Counted from the first letter of the stretch, positions 8,044-15,947 are shown. The stretch is 19,235 nt of DNA from Dethiosulfatibacter sp. (GCA_019084435.1 JAHRFV010000240.1:1-19235); one strand, 5' to 3'. Numbers and translations are program-made. Notes: a model not told the origin generated them from the sequence alone.

Positions 8044-8831
8044 AGAGAAATCTTCATAAAATCTATATGGGTTTAATATTCGTTTTTCTTTATGCTCCGA
8101 TCCTGGTACTTGTTACTTATTCATTCAACGATTCAACCTCGAGAGGTACATGGGGTGGTTTCACCTTAAAATGGTATATTGACTTGTTTAATGACAGAGA
8201 CATAAAGACAGCCTTGTATTACACAGTCATTGTTGCTGTTCTTGCCGCTACGATTGCTACATTCATTGGCACTATATCAGCAATAGGGTTATACAATTTC
8301 AATAAAACGCCTAAAGCAATCATGGTGAATATAAACTATCTACCTGTTGTCAATCCAGATATTGTTACCGGTTTATCTCTGATGATATTGTATTTATCCA
8401 CAAATATGCGATTGGGATTTTTGTCCATGTTATTGTCCCATATAACATTTGATATACCGTTTGTAATACTGGCAGTAATGCCAAAGCTGAAAAGCTTGAA
8501 CAAACACCTGACTGAAGCTGCTCTGGACTTAGGGGCGACACCGTTGTATGCTTTGAGAAAAGTGGTGATCCCTGAAATAATGCCCGGCATCATAACTGGT
8601 TTTCTAATCGCTTTTACATTATCGATTGATGACTTTGTGATCAGTTTTTTCACAACAGGATCAGGCGTCACCAATCTTTCGATAGTCATCTATTCCATGG
8701 CAAGAAGGGGTGTTAAGCCAACTATAAATGCACTATCCACGCTTATGTTGACAGTGGTTCTAATATTGCTGTTCTTAATAAATAAACGATCCGCCCTGGT
8801 TGAAGGGCAAAAAAATAATGGAGGTCATTAA
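8037..8831 (+). CDS. potC: Spermidine/putrescine ABC importer, permease PotC
   Basis: Second membrane permease, 264 residues and about six hydrophobic segments. Its EAA loop begins at Glu160: EAALDLGATPLYALRK, followed by VVIPEIMPG. The family-typical N-terminus (PILVLVTYSFNDS, then TLKWYIDLF) is present. ATG 8037 overlaps the potB end by seven bases. The potD ribosome binding site GGAGG lies within its last codons and its stop abuts the potD ATG. Confidence 0.93.
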   Translation: MVKRNLHKIYMGLIFVFLYAPILVLVTYSFNDSTSRGTWGGFTLKWYIDLFNDRDIKTALYYTVIVAVLAATIATFIGTISAIGLYNFNKTPKAIMVNINYLPVVNPDIVTGLSLMILYLSTNMRLGFLSMLLSHITFDIPFVILAVMPKLKSLNKHLTEAALDLGATPLYALRKVVIPEIMPGIITGFLIAFTLSIDDFVISFFTTGSGVTNLSIVIYSMARRGVKPTINALSTLMLTVVLILLFLINKRSALVEGQKNNGGH

Positions 8832-9875
8832 ATGAAAAAATCAATTCTCACAGTAACTATCGTAATCGTTCTCTTGCTCGCATTTGTAGGCTGCAGCGGT
8901 GAAAACAAAGACAGTGTTGTTCTTAATGTGCTAAATTATGGTGAATATATCGATATGGACCTTTTGGATGAGTTTGAAAATACATACGATGTAAAAATAA
9001 ATTATGAGATTTATCCAACACCTGAGGACATGTACACCAAGGTCAAGTCTGGAGCAACAAATTTTGACCTTATCATCTCAAGTGATTACATGATAGAAAG
9101 ACTGATTAACGAGGGATGGGTTGAAGAGTTGGATTATGACAACATTCCAAACTATCAATACATTGATGAAGATTTTAAAAAGACGGCTTATGACCCGGAG
9201 GGCAAGTACACTGTCCCATATTTCTGGGGTACGCTCGGAATCCTTTACGACACAACAAAAGTTCAGGGAACTCCAACCAGTTGGGATCTCTTATGGGATG
9301 ATAATTATTCCGGACAAATTCTTATGATGGATAGCCAACGGGATTCACTTGGTGCAGCTCTCAAAAAACTGGGTTACTCCCTAAATACAACTAATGAATC
9401 TGAGTTGGAAGAAGCAAAACAGCTCCTTATACAACAAAAGCCCCTCGTATTAGCTTACGTGGTGGACGAGGTCAGAGACATGATGATTGGTGGCGAGGCG
9501 GCTGTGGCATTGCTTTGGTCAGGTGAAGCTGTAGCGGCTATGGGTGAAAACGAGAATCTTGCCTATTATGTCCCGGAGGAAGGATCAAACGTTTGGGTGG
9601 ATGCAATGTTTATCCCCAATACAACTACAAACAAGAAAGAAGCAGAAATGTTTATAAACTTTCTAACTGACAAAGACAATACACTTCGTAATATAGATTA
9701 TGTCTGGTATTCAACAGTTCATACTGAGGCAATCAATGAGGTTGAAGAATTCCTCTTTGATAATCCGGGTTTTAATCCATCTGATGATATTCTAGATCGA
9801 ACTGAAATGTTTAGGGATCTGGGAGATTCTCTTCAGCTGTATTATCGCATATGGACTGAGGTCTTGGCTAATTGA
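8832..9875 (+). CDS. potD: Spermidine/putrescine-binding lipoprotein
   Basis: Extracellular solute-binding lipoprotein that delivers polyamines to PotB/PotC. The N-terminus is a lipoprotein signal: MKK, a hydrophobic core, then FVGC with Cys21 as the lipidation residue (Phe at -3 is less usual). The mature part follows the PotD pattern: LNVLNYGEYID near 35, SSDYMIERL near 85, VPYFWGTLGILYD near 130, MDSQRDSLGAALKKLGYS near 165, and WVDAMFIP near 255, whose Trp and Asp match ligand-contacting residues of E. coli PotD. Length 347 aa is normal. Last gene of the operon; a hairpin follows the stop. Confidence 0.94.
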   Translation: MKKSILTVTIVIVLLLAFVGCSGENKDSVVLNVLNYGEYIDMDLLDEFENTYDVKINYEIYPTPEDMYTKVKSGATNFDLIISSDYMIERLINEGWVEELDYDNIPNYQYIDEDFKKTAYDPEGKYTVPYFWGTLGILYDTTKVQGTPTSWDLLWDDNYSGQILMMDSQRDSLGAALKKLGYSLNTTNESELEEAKQLLIQQKPLVLAYVVDEVRDMMIGGEAAVALLWSGEAVAAMGENENLAYYVPEEGSNVWVDAMFIPNTTTNKKEAEMFINFLTDKDNTLRNIDYVWYSTVHTEAINEVEEFLFDNPGFNPSDDILDRTEMFRDLGDSLQLYYRIWTEVLAN

Positions 9876-9887
9876 TAGAACCTAATA

Positions 9888-9920
9888 AGAACCCTCTCGT
9901 CAGTCGAGAGGGTTCTCTTT
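9888..9920. terminator. Hairpin shared by potD and cca 3' ends
   Basis: AGAACCCTCTCG (9888-9899) pairs with CGAGAGGGTTCT (9905-9916) around the five-base loop TCAGT. TCTTT follows on the plus strand and TTATT on the minus strand, so both U tracts are imperfect. The cca stop codon (9900-9902) lies in the loop and the last four sense codons of cca form the right arm. Confidence 0.8.
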
Positions 9921-11237
9921 CATCATTTCCTTAACATGTTGCAATAGTTTTTCTCTATTATTCTCTTCAGGATTGTCAAAGGTCAAGGTCATTAGTCGAT
10001 CTAATATTTCACCAATCAAAGGACCTTCACTGATCCCCATTTCTTTAATATCTTTTCCTTTGATTTCAAGGTCTCTGAGGTTAAGCGGATCTCGTCTGTT
10101 GATTATTTCATGAGTTCGCTCTTCCATGTTTTTCAATTTTCCGATTCCTTTATATGTTGATTTCCCCATAATATCAGCGTAATTCAAATTGAACATGTCC
10201 TCCAGATTATCCTTGCCAACTTTATTGATAAACCGCTTCACGCCCTTATCACCTATATTTATTTCTTTCAAGGGATGATACCTGATTAATTTGTAGACCT
10301 TTTCGATTACTTCATTCGGGTACTTCAATCTTTTTAAAACCTCTTTGCTTATTCTGGCCGATTCGATATGATGACCATAGAAATGTCCTTCGCCGTTCTC
10401 GTCAATTGTAAGGCAATTAGGTTTATCAATATCATGAAACAAAGCTGCAAGCCTTATCTCAATTTTGGGAAATGTATTATCCATAACACTCATCGTGTGA
10501 CTAAAGACATCTTGATCATGGTAACTGCTAAACTGCTGAAAACCGACACACGGTATGATTTCTGGGATTATTGTGCCAAGAATGCCAGTTTCTAGCAATT
10601 TAAACAACCCCACTGAAGGTTTTCTTGATAGCAAAATCTTGTTTAGTTCATTTTGAATTCTTTCTGCGCTGATGTAGCTAATATTTGGTGCATGCTGGGT
10701 TATTGAATCCAAAGTTTCTTTTTCAATTGTAAACTCTATCTCAGACATTAATCGGATAGCTCTCATCATTCTTAAGGCATCTTCCTTAAAACGAATATCA
10801 GGATTTCCAATCGCTCTTATAATTCTGTTGTTGATGTCTTCTATTCCATTAAGCGGATCAATCACAACTCCTTCTTTATTCATACAAATTGCGTTGATAG
10901 TGAAGTCTCTCCTTGTTAAATCCTCCTCCAACTCATCAGAAAATCTGACAATAGAAGGCCTTCTGCTGTCAAGATATTCATAATCTCTTCTGTAAGTGGT
11001 GATTTCATAACTTTTGGAGTCAATCACAACTGTGACGGTTCCGAACCTAACTCCTGTAAGTATAGTTTTCTTAAACAAGCCTACAAGTTCGGAAGGTCTG
11101 GCATTTGTAGTGATGTCATAATCCTTGACTACCAAATTCAACAGTATGTTTCGTACTGCACCACCAACTAGAAAAGCCTCATAACCGTATCCATTGAGTC
11201 GATCCATGATATAGTATATATCTTCTGGAAATTTCAT
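9900..11237 (-). CDS. cca: CCA-adding tRNA nucleotidyltransferase (poly(A) polymerase family)
   Basis: Class II nucleotidyltransferase that builds or repairs the CCA end of tRNAs. The head domain has LVGGAVRN (23-30) and the metal-binding pair Asp39/Asp41 in KDYDITTNARP. RRDFTINAICMN follows near 110, then the RNA/nucleotide-binding region (RFKEDALRMMRAIRL). A C-terminal HD domain has His268-Asp269 in LFHDIDKP and a second HH motif (GHHIES). Length (445 aa) fits the long Firmicute form with HD domain. ATG 11237 has GAGAGGTAG nine bases upstream. Motifs alone do not fully separate CCA-adding from A-adding enzymes or poly(A) polymerase. Confidence 0.92.
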   Translation of the reverse strand: MKFPEDIYYIMDRLNGYGYEAFLVGGAVRNILLNLVVKDYDITTNARPSELVGLFKKTILTGVRFGTVTVVIDSKSYEITTYRRDYEYLDSRRPSIVRFSDELEEDLTRRDFTINAICMNKEGVVIDPLNGIEDINNRIIRAIGNPDIRFKEDALRMMRAIRLMSEIEFTIEKETLDSITQHAPNISYISAERIQNELNKILLSRKPSVGLFKLLETGILGTIIPEIIPCVGFQQFSSYHDQDVFSHTMSVMDNTFPKIEIRLAALFHDIDKPNCLTIDENGEGHFYGHHIESARISKEVLKRLKYPNEVIEKVYKLIRYHPLKEINIGDKGVKRFINKVGKDNLEDMFNLNYADIMGKSTYKGIGKLKNMEERTHEIINRRDPLNLRDLEIKGKDIKEMGISEGPLIGEILDRLMTLTFDNPEENNREKLLQHVKEMMKENPLD

Positions 11238-11261
11238 AGCTTACTACCTCTCTTATTAGTT

Positions 11262-11267
11262 ATTATA
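11262..11267 (-). promoter_or_regulatory. -10 element of the cca promoter
   Basis: Minus-strand TATAAT (11267-11262) preceded by TGA, an extended -10. No good -35 box is visible 16-18 bases upstream. Confidence 0.45.
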
Positions 11268-11294
11268 TCATAAAAGGACTAATTTTATAATAAT

Positions 11295-11323
11295 TTGACA
11301 TTCACAAAAATTATTGCTACAAT
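11295..11323 (+). promoter_or_regulatory. Promoter of the riboswitch-transglutaminase transcript
   Basis: TTGACA (11295-11300), 17-base spacer, TACAAT (11318-11323). Transcription would begin near 11330, about 30 bases before the riboswitch. Confidence 0.78.
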
Positions 11324-11359
11324 TGTTTAAATATCTTATTTTACAAATATATATTAAAT

Positions 11360-11442
11360 AATGAAAAAGGCAAATTTATCGAAAGATAGATACGCAAAGC
11401 CGTTGATCTAAGGCATTAGCTATGATTGCAAGGTTCCCGTTT
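11360..11442 (+). ncRNA. Cyclic-di-GMP class I riboswitch (GEMM-I)
   Basis: The region holds the GEMM-I landmarks in order: AAAAAGGCAAA, a stem ATTTATC/GATAGAT closed by a GAAA tetraloop (11374-11391), the nearly invariant ACGCAAAGCC (11392-11401), then a tetraloop receptor of the 11-nucleotide type written TCTAAG...TATGA, where a U-A pair replaces the usual C-G, and the 3' segment AAGGTTCCC. Aligning AGGCAAA to the known aptamer places a G at the ligand-contacting position that is G in c-di-GMP sensors and A in cGAMP sensors, so c-di-GMP is the likely ligand. The outer P1 helix is weak and A/U-rich. It lies in the leader of the secreted protein at 11534. Confidence 0.85.
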
Positions 11443-11490
11443 TTAATATTTTTTTTATGTTTAATTATATTGCAAAATCAAATTAAATAA

Positions 11491-11529
11491 TGAATGAGGT
11501 AACAACAATACCTTATTTCATGAGAGGTG
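11491..11529 (+). promoter_or_regulatory. Hairpin next to the ribosome binding site, candidate expression platform
   Basis: GAATGAGGTA (11492-11501) pairs with TACCTTATTT (11509-11518) around a seven-base loop, ending three bases before the Shine-Dalgarno GAGAGGTG (11522-11529). The right arm ACCT can instead pair with AGGT of the Shine-Dalgarno, so two exclusive states, open and masked, are possible. No G/C-rich terminator stem precedes the U-rich stretch after the aptamer. Confidence 0.4.
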
Positions 11530-11533
11530 TTTA

Positions 11534-12784
11534 ATGAAAAGAAGATTAATTCTTATACTGATTGTTTTAACTTTAATAACATCACAATTCAGTTATGCAT
11601 TTGGCTATAGTAATGAAACCGGTTCTCTTGATACACTCCAAAACATGATAATAAACAGTCTTAGAGCAAGAGAGACATCGATTGACATAAGATACACAGG
11701 TGACTCAGATGACTTGAAAAATGTTTTGAGCAATGTGATCAACTTTGATGAGTATTTAAAATATACGGTTATGTCCTTAAAGTGGCAGTATACAGGCTAT
11801 AATGGCAAATTAGATATCAATTTCAGCACAAGCCATCTGTTAAACAAGGCTCAAGAAGATTATGCAAATCAGAGGATAAAGGAAATCCTAGCCCAGATCA
11901 TAAAGCCTGATATGACCATACATGAAAAAATCAAAACTGTACATGACTGGATTGTATTAAATTCAGAATACGATACAAGCCTTACCTACAGAACACATTA
12001 TGATATTTTATACAGAGGCACCGCAGTTTGCAGTGGATATGCTCTTCTATTCCACCGTATGGTTAGTGAACTTAAGATACCAACAAGGCTTATCGTAGGA
12101 AATGCCGGCGAAGAACATATATGGAACATGGTGTATGTTGATAATCAATGGTTTCATGTTGATACAACCTTCAATGATCCTGTACCAGACAAACAGGGAA
12201 GATTGAGACATGACTTTTACATGTTGACAGACGAGCAGATTAGAAAAACCCACACAATCTATACAGAAAACAAGCCTGTGTCAACTGTGTCATATGAACT
12301 GTTACTAAACAAGTTAAGCCAGCGTACAGACGATAATCTTTATGTAGAATTGATTAATCAGCTAAATCTGTCAATTATAGACGAAGTAGCACTTAATAAT
12401 TCAATCATTTCGAACCCTCTAAGCGGTGTGGTTAATGTAACTGCATTTGACGAGTATATACAATATGATGATAATTATGGATTCCCTTTCATAGACAGTA
12501 ACGATCGAACTCAGGTGCCATTTAGAATAACACTTGAATACTTCGGTGCAAAAGTTGATTGGATTCCTGAAAGCAATACTGCTGTAGCTATGCTAAATGG
12601 CGTAACAGTCAAAATTCCAATTGGGAAACCTTATGTTTTGGTCAATGATAAATTGGTTTATAACGACACAATATCTGTCATTAAAGACGATAGGACATAT
12701 TTACCAATCAGAGTAGTTCTAGAATCCTTCGGTTTCGATATTGATTGGAACAGTAATACCCAAACAGTAATAGTCAAAAAATAA
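11534..12784 (+). CDS. Secreted transglutaminase-like protein with copper-amine-oxidase-N-like domain
   Basis: Exported 416-residue protein. Residues 1 to about 22 form a signal peptide (MKRR, hydrophobic core, SYA). A transglutaminase-like/cysteine-protease core follows with a Cys166-His195-Asp210 triad in TAVCSGYALLFHRM, EEHIWNMVYVD and WFHVDTTFND. From about 320 come two copies of the copper-amine-oxidase N-terminal-like motif, VPFRITLEYFGAKVDW and LPIRVVLESFGFDIDW, the second ending the protein at TVIVKK. In Firmicutes such repeats often occur on wall-associated proteins. No cell-wall sorting signal or second membrane segment is present. ATG 11534 has GAGAGGTG upstream. The gene sits behind a c-di-GMP riboswitch, suggesting a surface or matrix role; whether it cuts or cross-links protein is unknown. 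Confidence 0.88.
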   Translation: MKRRLILILIVLTLITSQFSYAFGYSNETGSLDTLQNMIINSLRARETSIDIRYTGDSDDLKNVLSNVINFDEYLKYTVMSLKWQYTGYNGKLDINFSTSHLLNKAQEDYANQRIKEILAQIIKPDMTIHEKIKTVHDWIVLNSEYDTSLTYRTHYDILYRGTAVCSGYALLFHRMVSELKIPTRLIVGNAGEEHIWNMVYVDNQWFHVDTTFNDPVPDKQGRLRHDFYMLTDEQIRKTHTIYTENKPVSTVSYELLLNKLSQRTDDNLYVELINQLNLSIIDEVALNNSIISNPLSGVVNVTAFDEYIQYDDNYGFPFIDSNDRTQVPFRITLEYFGAKVDWIPESNTAVAMLNGVTVKIPIGKPYVLVNDKLVYNDTISVIKDDRTYLPIRVVLESFGFDIDWNSNTQTVIVKK

Positions 12785-12785
12785 A

Positions 12786-12822
12786 AAAGTAGCCTTTGCT
12801 TAAATGCAAAGGCTTTCTTTAT
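12786..12822. terminator. Bidirectional intrinsic terminator
   Basis: AGCCTTTGC (12791-12799) pairs perfectly with GCAAAGGCT (12806-12814), loop TTAAAT. TTCTTTATT follows on the plus strand, and ACTTTTTTATTTTTTG on the minus strand, so it serves the transglutaminase-like gene and the convergent P-II-like gene. Confidence 0.93.
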
Positions 12823-12841
12823 TACACCATCGAATAGTAAC

Positions 12842-13195
12842 TTATTCAGCTGGGCATCCTTCTTTGGATCCATAGCATTCAAGAACAGGGATGACAAACA
12901 TAAACCCTATTCCCGGTTCGGAAAAATTATTCAATTCCTTTTTTATTTTATTGGTCACTCTTTTTAATTTTTCCTCATCTTTTATTACACTTATGATAAG
13001 CTTATTGTATGGCTTTCTACCATCAATCAGTTTTCTCATACTAGCCAGCATTGGGATGTCGATGTGATGATCCAATAATACCCTTCCAATTCCCTGACTG
13101 TCAATTGTAGTTGCTCCCACCTCTTCTTCATAAAACATTTCATGTAGTTCATCCAATTTGTAGATGTCATTCAACACCAAGAACAATCCATACAT
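12842..13195 (-). CDS. Small P-II-like protein, function unknown
   Basis: A 117-residue soluble protein. The start MYGLFLVLNDIYKLDELHEMFYEEEVGATTIDSQGIG-type pattern (beta strand, helix, strand, with a Gly-rich turn) and the later LIISVIKDEEKLKRVTNKIKKEL pattern fit a ferredoxin-like fold of the P-II/CutA kind. The canonical P-II T-loop tyrosine motif is not evident, so nitrogen control should not be assumed. The tail carries two cysteines in CYGSKEGC. ATG 13195 has AGGAGAG upstream. It has its own extended -10 and ends at a strong bidirectional terminator, so it may be monocistronic although it lies behind the lipase gene. Fold call is moderate; function unknown. Confidence 0.72.
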   Translation of the reverse strand: MYGLFLVLNDIYKLDELHEMFYEEEVGATTIDSQGIGRVLLDHHIDIPMLASMRKLIDGRKPYNKLIISVIKDEEKLKRVTNKIKKELNNFSEPGIGFMFVIPVLECYGSKEGCPAE

Positions 13196-13226
13196 ATTGT
13201 CTCTCCTTTAGCTTTTCTCTGTTCCA

Positions 13227-13235
13227 ATTATACCA
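13227..13235 (-). promoter_or_regulatory. Extended -10 promoter of the P-II-like gene
   Basis: Minus strand TGG-TATAAT, with TATAAT at 13232-13227. No convincing -35 is present, as is common with extended -10 promoters. Confidence 0.5.
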
Positions 13236-13261
13236 TACTAGCTTTGTTAAATAAATATCTT

Positions 13262-14095
13262 TTAACACCTAGCATCAATCCATTTTATAACATCTGTGAA
13301 AACCTGTTCTTTTTCAGGTTCATTCAGGATTTCATGATACAATCCTTCATATATAATTAATTCTTTGTCTATAGATGCAATGCTATCAAACAGTTTTTCT
13401 GACACTGCTTTATCTATTATTTTATCCTTTTCTCCGTGCAAAATCAGACAAGGACAGGTATAGTTATTTCTATTGGCAATTAGATATTTGGTTCCTGCTA
13501 TAAGAAACTGATAGTAAAAACCGGCTGTTGCTTTATCAAATACCAGTGTATCTGATTTATAGCTCTTAACAACTTCTGGATCTCTTGATATCAATTCTGA
13601 TAAGTCATTCTTAATCAAAGTGTTTGGCAGAATCTGGTTGACTATTTTAATCAGTATACCTTTTACACCTTGAACTTCTTGATTGTAATCTGTAGCTGCA
13701 CCAGACAAAACCTGCCCTTTCAGTTTGTCCCCATGCTTCAATCCATAAAGAAAAGCAATAAAACCACCCATACTATGACCTATCATAAATATGGGTAAGT
13801 TAGGATTTTCTTGGATTGCCCTATCAACAATCAGATCAGCATCCAAAACGTAATCATTAAAATCATTTAGGTGTCCAATCTTGCCACCACTATGACCATG
13901 CCCTCTGTTATCAAATCGATAGACTGTAAAGCTAGATTCCAGAAGTTTTTCTGTAAAAGCATCATACCTTCCCAGATGTTCTGCAAAACCATGTGTTATC
14001 ACTACTACCGCTTTAGATTCAGGTGCTGTGTTTTTAACTCCCCATAGATTGATATGATCCCAAGCTGTACAGTTGAATAATTCCTTTTGATACAA
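13262..14095 (-). CDS. Alpha/beta hydrolase, monoacylglycerol lipase / lysophospholipase-like
   Basis: Cytoplasmic serine hydrolase, 277 residues, of the Hydrolase_4 (monoglyceride lipase) type. Features: THGFAEHLGRYD (34-45) with the oxyanion-hole HG, the RGHGHSGG loop (64-71), nucleophile elbow GHSMGG with Ser108, Asp224 in LHGEKDKIID, and His254 in EGLYHEIL. No signal peptide. The start is TTG 14095, nine bases after GGGGG. It follows the YibE/F gene by 35 bases without a terminator, so it is probably cotranscribed with it. Likely substrates are monoacylglycerols or lysophospholipids, by family only. Confidence 0.9.
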   Translation of the reverse strand: MYQKELFNCTAWDHINLWGVKNTAPESKAVVVITHGFAEHLGRYDAFTEKLLESSFTVYRFDNRGHGHSGGKIGHLNDFNDYVLDADLIVDRAIQENPNLPIFMIGHSMGGFIAFLYGLKHGDKLKGQVLSGAATDYNQEVQGVKGILIKIVNQILPNTLIKNDLSELISRDPEVVKSYKSDTLVFDKATAGFYYQFLIAGTKYLIANRNNYTCPCLILHGEKDKIIDKAVSEKLFDSIASIDKELIIYEGLYHEILNEPEKEQVFTDVIKWIDARC

Positions 14096-14130
14096 CTAGA
14101 ATACCCCCTTATTATATAGACTGTTGCCTG

Positions 14131-15231
14131 TTAATCTGTAAATACTGTAATCGCTGCTGTTAATGGAATCGATAATATTATCCCGATACTGCCTGCTACC
14201 GCTCTTATAATCTCAGTTGCCATTACATCCAAATTTATGATTTCAATGAAAGAAATATCATAGGCAGTGAAAATAATTAGAATTGGAATCGATGCACCCG
14301 TATAAGCCAGTATCAGCGTATTACTCATCGTTCCCATAATATCTCTTCCTACATTCATGCCGGACTTAAATAGATCTTTCTTTGAAATGTCATTTTTTAT
14401 CGTTTTAATTTCATGCATCGATGATGCGATAGACATGCTGACATCCATTACGGCACCTAAAGTCCCGATCAGTATTCCTGCAAAAAGAATTCCCTTGAGA
14501 TTAAGATTTACATCACCGGGGATATACATAAGCATGACAGCTTCCTCTGAATTCAAACCTGTTAGCTTAGAAAGCGTCCCTATGACATAAGCAATTCCAC
14601 CTGCCATGAAAACACCTGCGAGTGTTCCTAAAATCGCAGACAAGCTTTTTCTGTTAAATCCAGATACTATTGTCAGTGTCAACACTGTGATGATAATACT
14701 ACCAGCGACTGAAATCATTATCGGGTTGACTCCCCTGATGATAGCCGGTACTATAACTTTTAAAATGACCGCGAGAGTTATCGACAAGGTTATCACCGAC
14801 TTGAGGCCTTTCATTCTCCCTACTGCTAGAAGCAACAAAACAAATATCAGAATGATTATTATCTCATAGGAGTCCCTGGCAAATCCTGATATGTAAACCT
14901 GCATTTGATCGGACGTAGTATCCAGCACAAGAAGTACGCTGTCGCCTTCTTCAACCCGTATATTATAGTACTCGTTACTACCCATATTGTTTTCTACGAG
15001 ATACTCTCTTCCTTCAAACTCTCCGGACATGACTCTGACTTTTACAATCTGTTGTTCCTGAATCAATGAACCTTCTCCTGCATTCAGGTCATTCGGCTTC
15101 AAATGCGTCACTATCTCAACAACCTTACCCTTTACTGTTGTCAGGCCTTCCACGCCACCTGTATTGGCAAAAGCTGAGATAAAAGATAAGAGCAGGAATA
15201 GGGATATTAGTAGTATTAGTTTCTTTTTCAT
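14131..15231 (-). CDS. YibE/F family membrane protein
   Basis: Predicted multi-pass membrane protein of unknown biochemical role. Residues 1 to ~22 form a signal-like hydrophobic start. A beta-rich outer domain spans ~25-110 (VKGKVVEIV, QIVKVRVMSGEFEGREYLVENN, VEEGDSVLLVL). About seven hydrophobic segments follow from 120 onward, with family-typical GVFMAGGIAYVIG and IGTLGAVMDVSMSIASSMHE. The ATG at 15231 is preferred; an in-frame TTG at 15234 adds one residue and directly abuts the stop codon of the upstream gene (15235-15237), so the two are translationally coupled. Transport of ions or small molecules is sometimes proposed for the family but not shown here. Confidence 0.88.
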   Translation of the reverse strand: MKKKLILLISLFLLLSFISAFANTGGVEGLTTVKGKVVEIVTHLKPNDLNAGEGSLIQEQQIVKVRVMSGEFEGREYLVENNMGSNEYYNIRVEEGDSVLLVLDTTSDQMQVYISGFARDSYEIIIILIFVLLLLAVGRMKGLKSVITLSITLAVILKVIVPAIIRGVNPIMISVAGSIIITVLTLTIVSGFNRKSLSAILGTLAGVFMAGGIAYVIGTLSKLTGLNSEEAVMLMYIPGDVNLNLKGILFAGILIGTLGAVMDVSMSIASSMHEIKTIKNDISKKDLFKSGMNVGRDIMGTMSNTLILAYTGASIPILIIFTAYDISFIEIINLDVMATEIIRAVAGSIGIILSIPLTAAITVFTD

Positions 15232-15234
15232 CAA

Positions 15235-15918
15235 CTATTCCATTTCTATAGATTCATTGAAATCAATTACAATAACGACTGAATCCTTTACCTTTTTCTT
15301 AAATTCTTGAGGATCGGCATTTACAATTGGAAATGTTTTGTAGTGGATTGGAACCACCGCTTTTGGCTTAATAAATTTTACTGCCTTGACAGCATCATTT
15401 ACATCCATTGTAAAATTTCCGCCAATTGGAAGGAATGCGAGATCAATGTGTTCATCTTCAAGTAGTTTCATATCGTAAGTCAAACCGGTATCACCTGCAT
15501 GATAAATTTTGTTGTGATTTACTTCAATGATAAACCCTCCCGGATTTCCGCCTTCAATCATCTGCCCATCATCTGATATGCCTGATCCGTGTATTGCATT
15601 AGTCATTTTTACCACACCGAAATCAAATGTTGTTCTCCCACCGAGATGCATCGCGTGGATATTTTCTACTCCCTTTGAAGCTAGATACGCGGCTATTTCA
15701 TGATTGGCAATCACTAAAGCACCAGTTTTTTTTGCAAGTGCCACAGTATCTCCTATATGATCACCATGTCCATGAGTCACAAATATATGGCTAAGCTCAT
15801 TGATATCTTCCACTGTGACATTGCATAAGCCATTTCCGGTTAAAAAAGGATCAATAATCGCTTTGAAACCTTTATCCTCCATCATCACTACGGAGTGTCC
15901 ATGATATGTAATTTTCAA
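15235..15918 (-). CDS. UPF0173 metal-dependent hydrolase (beta-lactamase fold)
   Basis: Soluble 227-residue metallo-beta-lactamase-fold protein of the YtkL/UPF0173 type. Metal ligands: HGHGDH (His49, His51, Asp53, His54), His110 in NAIHGSG, Asp143 in YHAGDTGL, and His192 in VPIHYKTFP. The N-terminal pattern MKITYHGHSV is diagnostic of the family. The start is TTG 15918, seven bases after AGGAGG. First gene of the leftward cluster. Physiological substrate is unknown. Confidence 0.93.
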   Translation of the reverse strand: MKITYHGHSVVMMEDKGFKAIIDPFLTGNGLCNVTVEDINELSHIFVTHGHGDHIGDTVALAKKTGALVIANHEIAAYLASKGVENIHAMHLGGRTTFDFGVVKMTNAIHGSGISDDGQMIEGGNPGGFIIEVNHNKIYHAGDTGLTYDMKLLEDEHIDLAFLPIGGNFTMDVNDAVKAVKFIKPKAVVPIHYKTFPIVNADPQEFKKKVKDSVVIVIDFNESIEME

Positions 15919-15947
15919 ATTTTACCTCCTGTATGCTCTTTTTATAA

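Noticed and set aside
11338..11500. Short frames between cca and the transglutaminase-like gene
   Set aside because: The region is occupied by a promoter, a GEMM-I aptamer and A/T-rich leader; no frame with a ribosome binding site was found.
14357..14869. Plus-strand frames opposite the YibE/F gene
   Set aside because: They are antisense shadows of a hydrophobic coding region with no start signals.
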